A stretch of 64,000 bases of DNA, taken from assembly GCA_934254675.1 (NCBI GenBank), contig CAKQLP010000004.1, positions 1 through 64,000 on the forward strand, read 5' to 3'. The translations under genes and the position numbers were made by a program. Origin of the DNA: an uncultured Alphaproteobacteria bacterium. GTDB taxonomy: Bacteria; Pseudomonadota; Alphaproteobacteria; RF32; CAG-239. Shown here one piece after another: positions 7,200 through 15,219 of the stretch; position 1 is the stretch's first letter; each line of letters opens with the position of its first letter. The notes under the pieces are model-generated. The model made no database searches, was not told the origin of the DNA, and saw only the letters and a list, made by a program, of their open reading frames with translations.

Positions 7200-9274
7200 T
7201 TTGTCATTTCCAAAAATTCAGTTTCACTTAAAATTTTCACGCCCAGCTCTTGCGCTTTTTTAGCCTTTGAGCCGGCGTCTTCACCCATAACCACATAATC
7301 TGTGTGTTTAGAAACGGAACCGGCCACTTTAGCACCGCATTTTTGCGCTATTGCCTTAGCCTCGGCACGCGCCAAAGTCATCAATGTTCCGGTAAACACC
7401 ACAATTTTACCATTCAGCGGCGAATCCGATTTTATTTCATTAACATAATCTTCAACCGTCACATATTTCAGCAAATCGGCAATGGTTTTTTGATTGTGGG
7501 CTTCACAGAAAAATTCCACAATATCAGTCCCCATTGAAGCCCCTATACCATCAATTGTCACCAGTTTTTCCGTTTCCCGATTTTGCATTTCATTTTGCAG
7601 ATTAGAAAAACTTTCATAATTTTTTGCCAAGGTTAAAGCCGTGGCCGCTCCAACTTGCGGAATGCCCAGAGCATAGATAAAACGAGGCAAGGAAATAACT
7701 CGACGACTGTTTATGGCGGCAAAAAGATTCTTCACCGACAAACGTCCCCATCCCGCTCTTTTTTCCAAATTAAGCGCGCGGTTCGGACTGAATAAATCAA
7801 CCGCCGGCGCGTGATTGCGCTCTTCAAGCGTAAAAATATCAGCCGGATTTTTTAAAAAGCCTTCAGCAAAAAATTCTTCGACCACTTTTTCACCTAAACC
7901 GACAATATCAAAAGCCTCTTTAGAAACAAAATGCTTTAACCGCTCCTTTGCCTGCGCCGGACAAGTCAAACCGCCGGTGCATCGTCTAACGGCCTCATCC
8001 TCTTCACGAATGGCGTGCGCGCCACATTCCGGACAAACCGTCGGAAACTCAAAAGGCTGCGAATCCGCTGGACGCTTGTCCAAAATCACTTCCACCACTT
8101 GCGGAATAACATCGCCGGCACGCTGAATAACCACCATATCGCCAATACGGAAATCTTTGCGCTTAATTTCATCTTCATTATGCAAAGTCGCGTGTGAAAC
8201 CAAAACTCCACCGACGTTTATCGGCTCCAAATCGGCCACCGGTGTCAAAGCTCCGGTTCTCCCAACCTGAATACGAATATTATTTATACGGGTTACAGCT
8301 TGTTCCGCCGGAAATTTATGCGCAATGGCCCAACGCGGTGTGCGCGTTAAAAAACCCAGACGATTTTGCAATTCAATTGAATTAACTTTATACACCAAAC
8401 CATCAATATCATACGGCAAATCGGCACGAATTTCCATTACACGCGCAAAATTCTTTTCTATTTCTTCAATTGAGTTACAAACAACGTTATTCGGATTAAT
8501 CGGAAATCCCCATTCTTGCAATTTAGCAAAAAAACCTTCTTGTGTCTGCCATTGCCGCTCCGAAACCTCACCCCAAGTATAAGCCCAAATACTCAGCTTG
8601 CGCTCGGCCGTCACCCGCGGGTCCAACTGACGCAACGAACCGGCGGCCGCATTGCGCGGATTGGCAAATATTTTCTTTTTTTCGGCACTGTTCTTTTCAT
8701 TAAGGGCCAGAAAATCTTTTTTAGCCATATAAACTTCGCCGCGGACTTCCAACACCTCAGGCACGCCGTTAGGCAATTTAAGCGGCAATTGGCGAATCGT
8801 TTTTAAATTTTCGGTAATATCCTCGCCGACAACTCCGTCACCGCGCGTAGCTCCGGAAACAAACTCTCCTTTTTCATAACGCGCCGTAAACGACAATCCA
8901 TCTATTTTCAACTCAGCCATAAACGGAATATTTTCGGCAGTGTTTAAAAAACGTTTCACGCCTTGCACAAAATCTTCAACTTCGGCAATAGAAAAGACAT
9001 CGGCCAGTGAAAGCATCGGAAAACGATGTTCTATTTTATTGAACTTGCTTTGCACCTTGGCTCCGACACGTTTTGACGGACTGTCTGCCCGCACCAAATC
9101 AGGGTATATTTTTTCAATTTCCGTATTGCGATGCTTGAGTTTATCATATTCGGCATCGGTCAAATACGGGTCATCATTTTGGTAGTAAGCATTATCAGAT
9201 TTGGCAATTTCTGTGGCCAAACGCTCTAATTCAACCGCCGCCTCTTCACGGCTCAACTCTGTCGGACTTTTCAT
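7196..9274 (-). CDS. ligA: NAD-dependent DNA ligase LigA
   Basis: LigA seals nicks at Okazaki junctions and repair sites using NAD+. In order: the Ia domain with YYQNDDPYLTDAEYD; the adenylation motif KIDG at about 123-126 with active Lys123; SGATRGDGVVGEDIT; an OB fold; a Cys4 zinc finger starting CPECG and ending TCPAQ; a helix-hairpin-helix region; and a C-terminal BRCT domain beginning near LNGKIVVFTGTL. The frame continues upstream to 9307, but AAAGGAG placed 6 bases before the ATG at 9272-9274 makes this the better start (692 residues, normal length). The stop overlaps the truB start. Confidence 0.97.
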   Translation of the reverse strand: MKSPTELSREEAAVELERLATEIAKSDNAYYQNDDPYLTDAEYDKLKHRNTEIEKIYPDLVRADSPSKRVGAKVQSKFNKIEHRFPMLSLADVFSIAEVEDFVQGVKRFLNTAENIPFMAELKIDGLSFTARYEKGEFVSGATRGDGVVGEDITENLKTIRQLPLKLPNGVPEVLEVRGEVYMAKKDFLALNEKNSAEKKKIFANPRNAAAGSLRQLDPRVTAERKLSIWAYTWGEVSERQWQTQEGFFAKLQEWGFPINPNNVVCNSIEEIEKNFARVMEIRADLPYDIDGLVYKVNSIELQNRLGFLTRTPRWAIAHKFPAEQAVTRINNIRIQVGRTGALTPVADLEPINVGGVLVSHATLHNEDEIKRKDFRIGDMVVIQRAGDVIPQVVEVILDKRPADSQPFEFPTVCPECGAHAIREEDEAVRRCTGGLTCPAQAKERLKHFVSKEAFDIVGLGEKVVEEFFAEGFLKNPADIFTLEERNHAPAVDLFSPNRALNLEKRAGWGRLSVKNLFAAINSRRVISLPRFIYALGIPQVGAATALTLAKNYESFSNLQNEMQNRETEKLVTIDGIGASMGTDIVEFFCEAHNQKTIADLLKYVTVEDYVNEIKSDSPLNGKIVVFTGTLMTLARAEAKAIAQKCGAKVAGSVSKHTDYVVMGEDAGSKAKKAQELGVKILSETEFLEMTK

Positions 9275-9342
9275 TTTTTCTCCTTTGTTTTTTAATATAG
9301 AACACAAAGAAGCAATGTCAATTTTTTCAACGCTTTTATAAA

Positions 9343-9365
9343 GAAAAAGCGGCGTTGTCGCCGCT
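9343..9365 (-). terminator. terminator downstream of ychF
   Basis: A 7-bp GC-rich stem, AGCGGCG/CGCCGCT (9348-9365) with a TTGT loop, is followed on the minus strand by TTTTTC. It lies just 6 bases past the ychF stop codon and separates ychF from ligA. Confidence 0.8.
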
Positions 9366-9371
9366 CATATC

Positions 9372-10481
9372 TCAGACATTAAACAAGAAGTTCATCAAAT
9401 CTCCGTCCTGAACCACATATTCTTTACCTTCGGAACGCATTTTTCCGGCATCTTTACAACCTTGTTCGCCGCCGAACTGCACATAATCGTCATACGAAAT
9501 TGTTTCGGCGCGAATAAAGCCGCGTTCAAAGTCCGTATGAATAATTCCGGCACATTGCGGAGCTTTCATGCCCTTAACAAAAGTCCATGCTCGAACTTCT
9601 TTTGGTCCGGCGGTAAAATAAGTTTGCAAGCCCAAAAGATTATAACCGGCGCGAATAATTTTTGCCAATCCGGTTTCTTCAAGTCCCAACGCGCTTAAAA
9701 ATTCTTGTTTTTCACTATCGGATTCCAATTGAGCCACTTCAGATTCAATTTCCGCCGATATAACCACCGATTCCGCACCTTCTTCCTCAGCCATTTTTTG
9801 CACGGCTTCCGAAAACTTGTTGCCTGTCGCCGCCGAATCTTCATCAACATTGCAAACATACAAAACCGGCTTAGAGGTCAGCAGTTGCAACATTTTATAG
9901 CATTTTGTCGCTTCCTTATCCTGAGTGTCCGGAGCTGCGGAACGCGCAGGTTTGCCTGCCTGCAAAGCGGCAATAATCGGTTCCATAACCCGCACATTCA
10001 CAGCGGCGTCTTTATCTCCGGCCGTAGCTTTTTTGCGTAATTGGTCAATTCTTTTTTGCAAAGAATCCAAATCGGCAATCATCAGCTCGGTCTTAACAAT
10101 ATCCGCGTCACGCACCGGATCTACCGAACCTTCAACGTGGGTAATGTTATCATCTTCAAAACAGCGCAAAACGTGTATCACTGCGTCTGTTTCCCGAATA
10201 TTGGCCAAAAATTGGTTACCCAAGCCCTCACCTTTGGACGCCCCTTTCACCAAACCGGCAATATCCACAAATTCCAGCTGTGTCGGCACCACGTTTTTAG
10301 GCTGAACCATCTCAACCAATTTATCCAAACGCTTGTCAGGAACAGCCACACGTCCGGTATTCGGCTCGATTGTGCAAAACGGAAAGTTCGCGGCCTGAGC
10401 GGCAATTGTTTGTGTCAAAGCATTAAAAAGCGTAGATTTACCAACATTCGGCAAACCAACGATACCACAGTTAAATCCCAT
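9372..10481 (-). CDS. ychF: redox-regulated ATPase/GTPase YchF (Obg family)
   Basis: A translation-associated P-loop NTPase of the OLA1/YchF family that prefers ATP. G1 is GLPNVGKS (residues 9-16), G3 is DIAGLVKGASKGEGLGNQFL, and the altered G4 motif is NVDE in place of the GTP-specific NKxD, as expected for this ATP-binding branch. A helical insertion (about 130-200) and a C-terminal TGS domain (from about 285, ending EYVVQDGDLMNFLFNV) complete the fold. The 369-residue length is typical. Start chosen from an AGGAG sequence 7 bases upstream. It is monocistronic, with a terminator close behind. Confidence 0.96.
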   Translation of the reverse strand: MGFNCGIVGLPNVGKSTLFNALTQTIAAQAANFPFCTIEPNTGRVAVPDKRLDKLVEMVQPKNVVPTQLEFVDIAGLVKGASKGEGLGNQFLANIRETDAVIHVLRCFEDDNITHVEGSVDPVRDADIVKTELMIADLDSLQKRIDQLRKKATAGDKDAAVNVRVMEPIIAALQAGKPARSAAPDTQDKEATKCYKMLQLLTSKPVLYVCNVDEDSAATGNKFSEAVQKMAEEEGAESVVISAEIESEVAQLESDSEKQEFLSALGLEETGLAKIIRAGYNLLGLQTYFTAGPKEVRAWTFVKGMKAPQCAGIIHTDFERGFIRAETISYDDYVQFGGEQGCKDAGKMRSEGKEYVVQDGDLMNFLFNV

Positions 10482-10596
10482 AATCTAAACTCCTAACAGG
10501 CTGTATTTCTAAAATTTTTATTCCTTATAGACAATTCGCCGCGGCTTTGCAAGCACTATTTAGGTTAATATTTCTCACACCAAACAAATTTCAAAG

Positions 10597-10629
10597 AAAA
10601 AACAGCAGTTTTTATTCCTACTGTTTTTT
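10597..10629. terminator. bidirectional terminator-like hairpin
   Basis: Imperfect inverted repeat AAAAAACAG-C-AG / CT-A-CTGTTTTTT with a 9-base loop, T-rich on either strand. It lies 39 bases past the stop of the minus-strand lipoprotein gene and so probably ends that transcript. Confidence 0.55.
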
Positions 10630-10667
10630 CATAAACGAGAACTGATTAACTCATAAAGTCATCATTT

Positions 10668-11051
10668 TTATTTTTCTTTAAATTCCAAAACCTTGCCGTC
10701 AGAAGTAGTCAAAGCTAAAACATCGTTTTGTAAAGTGTAGGTTTTAACTTTTTCTAAATTTTCAAAATAATGGCGTTCTGCCTCCATTTCCTCACGAGGT
10801 CCCATCATCATCGTTGTTCCGCCGGCACCAAAAGTAATGTTGTTTCCGGATATTTTGTAACTGCCGAAATAGTTGTTTACAACCTGTCCATAATAATCAT
10901 TACCATTGTCGGAAAATTCCAAAGTAATCGTCGCGCCGTTTTCAGCATTTTGCATTACAAATTTTTTTCCGGCTAAAGAAACAGCTTCTTCAACGTTTCC
11001 ACATCCGACTAATAAACAAATTCCAAACAGCAGATTTAATATTTTTTTCAT
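10668..11051 (-). CDS. lipoprotein with META/HslJ-like domain
   Basis: The N-terminus MKKILNLLFGICLLVGC is a lipoprotein signal with a lipobox (LVGC) and Cys17 as the lipidation site; Asp is not at +2, so outer-membrane sorting is expected. The mature part (about 25-127) fits the META/HslJ pattern: LAGKKFVMQNAENGATITLEFSDNG, then YFGSYKISGNNITFG, a TTMMMGPREEMEAERHYFENL helix, and closing strands that end LTTSDGKVLEFK. HslJ-type proteins are linked to heat and novobiocin tolerance in E. coli; function here is unproven. The usual GCN motif is degenerate (VNNYFG). Single gene between rpsU and ychF. Confidence 0.7.
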   Translation of the reverse strand: MKKILNLLFGICLLVGCGNVEEAVSLAGKKFVMQNAENGATITLEFSDNGNDYYGQVVNNYFGSYKISGNNITFGAGGTTMMMGPREEMEAERHYFENLEKVKTYTLQNDVLALTTSDGKVLEFKEK

Positions 11052-11075
11052 TACAGCCTCTCCTTGATTTTGAAA

Positions 11076-11103
11076 AAATCCCCGCTCAAGCGGGCGGGGA
11101 TTT
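11076..11103 (-). terminator. terminator of rpsU
   Basis: A 10-bp stem AAATCCCCGC/GCGGGGATTT with an inner CCCGC/GCGGG alternative is followed on the minus strand by a T6 run. It starts 21 bases after the rpsU stop codon. Confidence 0.85.
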
Positions 11104-11124
11104 GCATTAAAGTATTCTAAAAAA

Positions 11125-11331
11125 CTAGAAACCTTCGGTGTCTAAGCGTTTGCGCATTTGCTTGCGGGCACGACGGATAGCTTCAGCCTTACGACGAGCT
11201 TTCTTTTCAGAATTCTTCTCGTGGCAGCGGCGCAATTTCATTTCACGGAAATCACCTTCTCTTTGCATTTTCTTTTTCAAGATTTTCAAAGACTGGTTCA
11301 CATCGTTTCCGATAACTGTTACTTGTACCAC
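11125..11331 (-). CDS. rpsU: 30S ribosomal protein S21
   Basis: A small basic protein of the 30S head-platform region, needed for mRNA initiation. The 68 residues carry the family features: VTVIGNDVNQSLKILKKKMQREG at the N-terminus, then an RR-rich helical tail (KKARRKAEAIRRARKQMRKR). It has its own terminator. AGGTG lies 7 bases before the start codon. Confidence 0.96.
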   Translation of the reverse strand: MVQVTVIGNDVNQSLKILKKKMQREGDFREMKLRRCHEKNSEKKARRKAEAIRRARKQMRKRLDTEGF

Positions 11332-11426
11332 TTAAATCACCTCTTTTCCAAATTTATCTAAAAGTTAACATTAAATTGAATTTTGTTTAACACAATGTTT
11401 TGACTTTTTCAAGAAAAAAATAAAGC

Positions 11427-11639
11427 TCAAGCAATAATATTCGGATTCATAGAATTTTCCACTTTATTAATTTTTTCAGCTAAACCGCTTTTACGGGCGT
11501 TCAATTGTTTTGCCTTAAAAAAATCGATGGTTTTACCTTGCCTTATCAGGCGCGACATATCTGTATTAACATGCCTTTGCTCTAATTTTAACTCACATAA
11601 CAACAGCTGAAGTTTAGCTGTTTTGTCATTTCCCATCAT
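11427..11639 (-). CDS. small DUF465/YdcH-like protein, 70 aa
   Basis: A short helical protein. The central pattern, LKLEQRHVNTDMSRLI followed by KAKQLNARKSGLAEKI, resembles the YdcH/DUF465 family (Lxx-EHxxLdxxI ... LKKxKLxLKDxI), common as single small genes in alphaproteobacteria with no firmly known role. The characteristic His of the EH pair has shifted (EQRH), so the assignment is tentative. AAAGGG lies 11 bases before the first of two adjacent ATG codons. It is divergent from the pfk gene. Confidence 0.55.
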   Translation of the reverse strand: MMGNDKTAKLQLLLCELKLEQRHVNTDMSRLIRQGKTIDFFKAKQLNARKSGLAEKINKVENSMNPNIIA

Positions 11640-11767
11640 CTGAATAAAAGCCCTTTCTCTAAATTTTTTTTAACAAAATCCATTTTTTAGTGGAATTTTA
11701 TTTTCAAAGTTGTAAAGAATATACAATATTTTTTAGCAAATTGCAATATTTAAACGGAGTTTCAAGA

Positions 11768-12844
11768 ATGAACAATATAAAAAAAATCGGCATCTTAACC
11801 AGTGGCGGCGATTGTGCCGGATTAAATGCCGTTGTCATGGCTGTTGTTAACGCGGCCACAAAACAGGGGTGGGAAGTTTATGGAATCCATGACGGAACAG
11901 ACGGATTAACCAATCGTCCGCTTTCTTATGAAATTTTAACCGAAAGCAACTTTAGCAGCACACCATGGCCAAGAATGGCAGGTTCTTACCTCGGCTCCCT
12001 TAATACGGGCGTAAAAGAATCTCAAGAAGTTTTAGCTCAACGTTTTGGCGAAGGCGTTCGCGAACTTGGATTAGATGCTGTTTTAGTTGTAGGCGGTGAT
12101 GGTAGCATGAATATTGTTAGCACTTATTGCAAAATGGCAGGTGTAAAAATGATTGGCATTCCAAAAACTATTGACAATGACACCCCGTTGACTGAATTTT
12201 CGGTTGGTTTCAACACTGCTTGTCAAGTTTGCACAAATGCTTTGGATGATTTAATGACAACCGCTCGTTCGCACCACCGCGCTTTGATTCTGGAAGTTAT
12301 GGGACGTGATGCGGGGCATTTAGCAATGCATTCTGCTATTGCAGGATTTGCCGATATCTGTTTAGTTCCAGAAATCCCTTACACGCTGAGCGGTATTATA
12401 AAAAAGCTTGAAGATGTAAAAGCTAGCGGTCGCACAAGCGCTTTGATTGTGGTTTCCGAAGGTGTAAAAACTGAAAAAGGCGAAGCTGTGACCAACGCCG
12501 TAAATCTTGTCGGTGAAAAAATCAATGGCGGTATCGGAGATTACTTAAGTAATTTGATTAATGCCAACTACAAAGGATTTCAAACCCGCGTAACCAAATT
12601 GGGACATGTTCAACGTTCCGGCAATCCAACGGCGTTTGACAGAGGTCTGGCAGTTGTGCTGGCAGCGGAAGCTGTTCAATTATTGGCCGAAGGGCATACA
12701 GACCGCATGGTTTCACTAAGTGGCGGAAGAATAACATCTTTTAGCTTGGACGAAGTTGTTGCCGCGGGCACAACCGGCTTAAATGCTCATAGTGACTATG
12801 TTAAAGCAGCTCAAGCTATTGGCATGTATGTCGGCGAGTTATAG
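11768..12844 (+). CDS. 6-phosphofructokinase, PfkA family (donor ATP or PPi unresolved)
   Basis: Phosphorylates fructose 6-phosphate in glycolysis. The N-terminal ILTSGGDCAGLNA loop, the VVGGDGSM donor site (109-114), IPKTIDNDT (131-139) and the substrate stretch MGRDAGHLAMHSAIAG are clear. Donor preference is ambiguous. Gly112, corresponding to E. coli Gly104, favours ATP; Lys133 replaces the Gly of ATP enzymes (position 124) and is typical of PPi enzymes, although some ATP-dependent kinases also combine Gly and Lys. The frame extends back to 11690, but CGGAG just before the ATG at 11768 and the family's usual N-terminus favour this start (358 residues). A terminator follows. Confidence 0.92.
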   Translation: MNNIKKIGILTSGGDCAGLNAVVMAVVNAATKQGWEVYGIHDGTDGLTNRPLSYEILTESNFSSTPWPRMAGSYLGSLNTGVKESQEVLAQRFGEGVRELGLDAVLVVGGDGSMNIVSTYCKMAGVKMIGIPKTIDNDTPLTEFSVGFNTACQVCTNALDDLMTTARSHHRALILEVMGRDAGHLAMHSAIAGFADICLVPEIPYTLSGIIKKLEDVKASGRTSALIVVSEGVKTEKGEAVTNAVNLVGEKINGGIGDYLSNLINANYKGFQTRVTKLGHVQRSGNPTAFDRGLAVVLAAEAVQLLAEGHTDRMVSLSGGRITSFSLDEVVAAGTTGLNAHSDYVKAAQAIGMYVGEL

Positions 12845-12864
12845 CCATCCCTCTTTAATTAACC

Positions 12865-12895
12865 AAAGGACGCCTTAATAAAAAAGACGTCCTTT
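12865..12895 (+). terminator. terminator of the phosphofructokinase gene
   Basis: Stem AAAGGACG/CGTCCTTT with a 15-base A-rich loop, followed by T-rich sequence, 21 bases past the stop codon. Confidence 0.75.
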
Positions 12896-12908
12896 TTTAA
12901 TACTTCTA

Positions 12909-12936
12909 TTGACAAAAATCATTTTCAATTTATAAT
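12909..12936 (+). promoter_or_regulatory. consensus sigma-70 promoter
   Basis: Perfect TTGACA (12909-12914) and TATAAT (12931-12936) hexamers separated by 16 bases. Transcription would start near 12943, giving a leader of about 30 bases for the membrane protein gene at 12973. Confidence 0.7.
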
Positions 12937-12972
12937 TGGTTTATTCGTTAAATTATTAATTTTTTTACTTTT

Positions 12973-13467
12973 ATGGTTAAATCATTTCTTTTTTTAGGTT
13001 TGACTGTTATTGCCTTGGCATTTATCAGTCTATGTGCGTGGTTATTTACAATACCGGAGGTTTATCCGGTGGCGCTTCCATGCGTTGTGGCTATTCTATT
13101 GATAGAAACATTTCCCATTACCTTAGAGTTTGGACGAAATTGGAAAGAGAGTCTTTTTAAAGAAGTGCCTCTTTTTCTTCTACTCTTTGCTGTTGGGTGT
13201 TGGCTGTTCTGGGTGATTGGAACATATTCAACATTTTTGTATCCACCGCTTAACGATGGAATTGCCATCCTTTATGGAATACTGGTTATATTTACCAGTT
13301 TTTCATTAATTTTTGCCATTTTTGTTCTGATACATCTTGCCGCCCTGATTTCCCGTAAAAAGGGTTGGTCTTGCAAAACATCTTGCTTAGTTTTATGCAA
13401 TTTGCTTATTGCCTCCGGGCTGCAAATTTTGACGCTTCATATTGTGCAACATCTTTGCGGCGCTTAA
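12973..13467 (+). CDS. hypothetical four-TM membrane protein, 164 aa
   Basis: I do not recognise a family. Four hydrophobic segments are visible at roughly residues 5-27, 33-49, 65-85 and 95-122, with a further apolar stretch at 137-155. A basic cytosolic loop, SRKKGWSCKTSC, precedes the last segment. Cysteines occur in pairs around 132-143. It has a consensus promoter but no Shine-Dalgarno sequence before the ATG (TTTTTACTTTT), so translation may be weak or the start imprecise. It ends in a terminator shared with the convergent rpmB. Confidence 0.6.
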   Translation: MVKSFLFLGLTVIALAFISLCAWLFTIPEVYPVALPCVVAILLIETFPITLEFGRNWKESLFKEVPLFLLLFAVGCWLFWVIGTYSTFLYPPLNDGIAILYGILVIFTSFSLIFAIFVLIHLAALISRKKGWSCKTSCLVLCNLLIASGLQILTLHIVQHLCGA

Positions 13468-13472
13468 CAAAA

Positions 13473-13500
13473 AAAACTCCGATATAATTATCGGAGTTTT
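13473..13500. terminator. bidirectional terminator between membrane-protein gene and rpmB
   Basis: Perfect stem CTCCGATA/TATCGGAG (13477-13484 with 13489-13496), TAAT loop, flanked by A-run and T-run that extend the stem to 12 bp, so it works for both converging transcripts. Confidence 0.85.
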
Positions 13501-13518
13501 TTTGTATTATTTACTTTA

Positions 13519-13806
13519 TTAAGCAGCTACTTTTTTAGAAGCAATTGTCTTTTTAATTTTTTTAGCTTCTTCTGTTAATTTTGTATTAGAAGTTTTTTCC
13601 AAATAAGAATCCAAACCGCCATTATGCTCAATAGAACGCAATGTTTTAGAACATACTTTTAATTTGAAAACTTTATTCAAAGCTTCACTAAACAAAGACA
13701 CAACTTGCAAATTAGGCAAAAAACGACGACGAGTTTTGTTATTTGCATGGCTTACATTGTTGCCGCTCATAACGCCGGTGCCCAAAATATCACATTTCTT
13801 AGCCAT
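13519..13806 (-). CDS. rpmB: 50S ribosomal protein L28
   Basis: L28 is a small basic protein of the large subunit near the E site. The family start MAKKCDILGTGVMSGNNVSHANNKTRRRFLPNLQ is plain, split here as the Cys-containing CDILG and the SHANNKTRRRF stretch; KVCSKTLRSIEHNGG follows. Of the zinc-type cysteines only two remain. A frame start five codons upstream (13821) exists, but GAGGAA before 13806 marks the real ATG (95 residues). Confidence 0.95.
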   Translation of the reverse strand: MAKKCDILGTGVMSGNNVSHANNKTRRRFLPNLQVVSLFSEALNKVFKLKVCSKTLRSIEHNGGLDSYLEKTSNTKLTEEAKKIKKTIASKKVAA

Positions 13807-13923
13807 TTTTAAATTCCTCAAAGTTAAAATACAACATTATTTGTTGCTTGTTAATACATTCATTTCATTGACAAGTCAAGTAAAATTATGTAAAAAGGTG
13901 AAAAATTATAAACGAATCGTTTT

Positions 13924-14000
13924 GTATCCGTAGCTCAATTGGATAGAGTGTCGGCCTCCGACGCCGAAGGTTGCGAGTTCGAGCCTCGCCGGATACGCCA
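13924..14000 (+). tRNA. tRNA-Arg (anticodon CCG)
   Basis: A complete cloverleaf: acceptor GTATCCG pairs with CGGATAC; D-arm GCTC...GAGT; anticodon stem TCGGC/GCCGA around the loop CTCCGAC, giving anticodon CCG; T-arm GCGAG-TTCGAGC-CTCGC. Discriminator G is followed by an encoded CCA. It would read CGG codons. It sits alone between divergent small genes. Confidence 0.95.
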
Positions 14001-14017
14001 TTTTACAAATAGTATTC

Positions 14018-14251
14018 TTAATCAGAATTACAATGAGTTTGTTTTACGCCTTTTTGCTGACAAACCATTAATCTGTCGCTTTCCGGCAAATTTTCATCAT
14101 CTCCATAATTTTTCATATCTTCGTCAAACTCCGTATCTCGTAATTGCAAAGCAGGCACTAACCGGTCTTCTTTAATGACACGCACATGAAAATCTTTGCT
14201 GCCTCCTTGCAATGTTATGTAATATGTTGGTTTGCTATATTTTTTTCTCAT
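14018..14251 (-). CDS. hypothetical small protein, 77 aa
   Basis: I recognise no family. It starts at the second of two adjacent ATG codons, because a strong AGGAGG at 14257-14262 lies only 2 bases from the first ATG but 5 from the second. The N-terminal half is basic and beta-prone (KPTYYITLQGGSKDFHVRVI), the C-terminal half is acidic and polar, ending in a short Cys/His-containing tail. No signal peptide or TM segment. It lies 17 bases after the tRNA gene, on the other strand. Confidence 0.6.
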   Translation of the reverse strand: MRKKYSKPTYYITLQGGSKDFHVRVIKEDRLVPALQLRDTEFDEDMKNYGDDENLPESDRLMVCQQKGVKQTHCNSD

Positions 14252-14356
14252 CATCCCCTCCTAATTTGAATATATGACTTTCTTAAAAATTTTAAAGACT
14301 TGCCACCGCCCGTCTCTTGTGTTAAATTGAGCTTGTTTAACAAAATTGAGGTGATA

Positions 14357-15082
14357 ATGCGTTATTTTTTCACATCACTGTGCACTTGTTTCTTTGTTCT
14401 TTGTTCGGCAATCGGTTTCGCTCAAGAAATTGACGATGCTTATGTTCAAAATATTTTATTGTCGCAAGATAAAAGAGCCATTCAAAAACTTCTTGATGAT
14501 GGTTTAGATGTTAACTCCAGAGATGCAAATGGAGACACGCTTCTTTTTTATGTTTTAACACGCCAGCTTGACTTTGATACGGCGCAAATGCTTATTGATG
14601 CCGGCGCAGATGTTAATTTGCCTTCAAACAACGGATTAACCCTTTTAGTTTTCACAACATCCATCATGAGAGAATTTCAAATAAAAAACAAAGATTTTCC
14701 AAAGTTAAACAATGAAATGCAACAAGCAAAAATTGCCGAACAGGAAAAATTTTTAGTCTCTCATACAGCAAAATTATTAGACTTTTTGCTAAAAAACGGA
14801 GCGGATGTTAATCAGGACACGCCGCAAGGAACAGCTTTGATGAACGCCTCAACAAATAATCTAAACATAAACCTTGTCAAAACTCTTTTGGCCTCGGGCG
14901 CTAAAGTTAATCAAAAAGACCGCTTAGGTCGCACCGCCTTATTTTATGCCGAAGCCTTTGGCAGTAATAGCATTTCAACGGAATTATTGAAATCCGGAGC
15001 AGATATCAGCATAAAAGATGACAACGGACAAACCTATTTAGACGTGTCAAAATTTGATATCTTAGACAGTTATGAAAATTGA
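14357..15082 (+). CDS. secreted ankyrin-repeat protein, 241 aa
   Basis: A signal peptide (residues 1-23, ending AIGFAQ) directs the protein to the periplasm. Ankyrin repeats follow, with the standard signatures LLDDGLDVNSRDANGDTLLF, LIDAGADVNLPSNNGLTLL, LLKNGADVNQDTPQGTALM, LLASGAKVNQKDRLGRTALF and LLKSGADISIKDDNGQTYLD: five repeats, the second and third separated by a charged helical insertion of about 40 residues. Such proteins act as binding scaffolds; the partner is unknown. GAGGTG lies 4 bases before this ATG, which also begins the signal peptide, so the upstream in-frame start at 14300 is rejected. Confidence 0.85.
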   Translation: MRYFFTSLCTCFFVLCSAIGFAQEIDDAYVQNILLSQDKRAIQKLLDDGLDVNSRDANGDTLLFYVLTRQLDFDTAQMLIDAGADVNLPSNNGLTLLVFTTSIMREFQIKNKDFPKLNNEMQQAKIAEQEKFLVSHTAKLLDFLLKNGADVNQDTPQGTALMNASTNNLNINLVKTLLASGAKVNQKDRLGRTALFYAEAFGSNSISTELLKSGADISIKDDNGQTYLDVSKFDILDSYEN

Positions 15083-15153
15083 AAATTATCCACGGATTCG
15101 CGGAATTATATTATTTTGTAGTGATTAATTAACCTTTATGATTTAAGGTATTT

Positions 15154-15167
15154 TTACCGGCCGGTAA
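15154..15167. promoter_or_regulatory. 14-bp palindrome upstream of hppA
   Basis: TTACCGGCCGGTAA is a perfect palindrome 53 bases before the hppA start codon, in otherwise AT-rich DNA. It could be an operator for a dimeric regulator. The 137-base gap between the ankyrin gene and hppA otherwise holds no gene. Confidence 0.35.
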
Positions 15168-15219
15168 GGGAGAACTTACTTGAGGTCATTTTTTAATTTT
15201 TTTGCAAAGGATGAATATT

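Noticed and set aside
13939..14175. 78-codon frame overlapping the tRNA-Arg gene
   Set aside because: It translates the tRNA itself; the cloverleaf is complete and explains the sequence.
15086..15094. Near-DnaA box (TTATCCACG) after the ankyrin gene
   Set aside because: A single imperfect copy in a short gap; not evidence for oriC.
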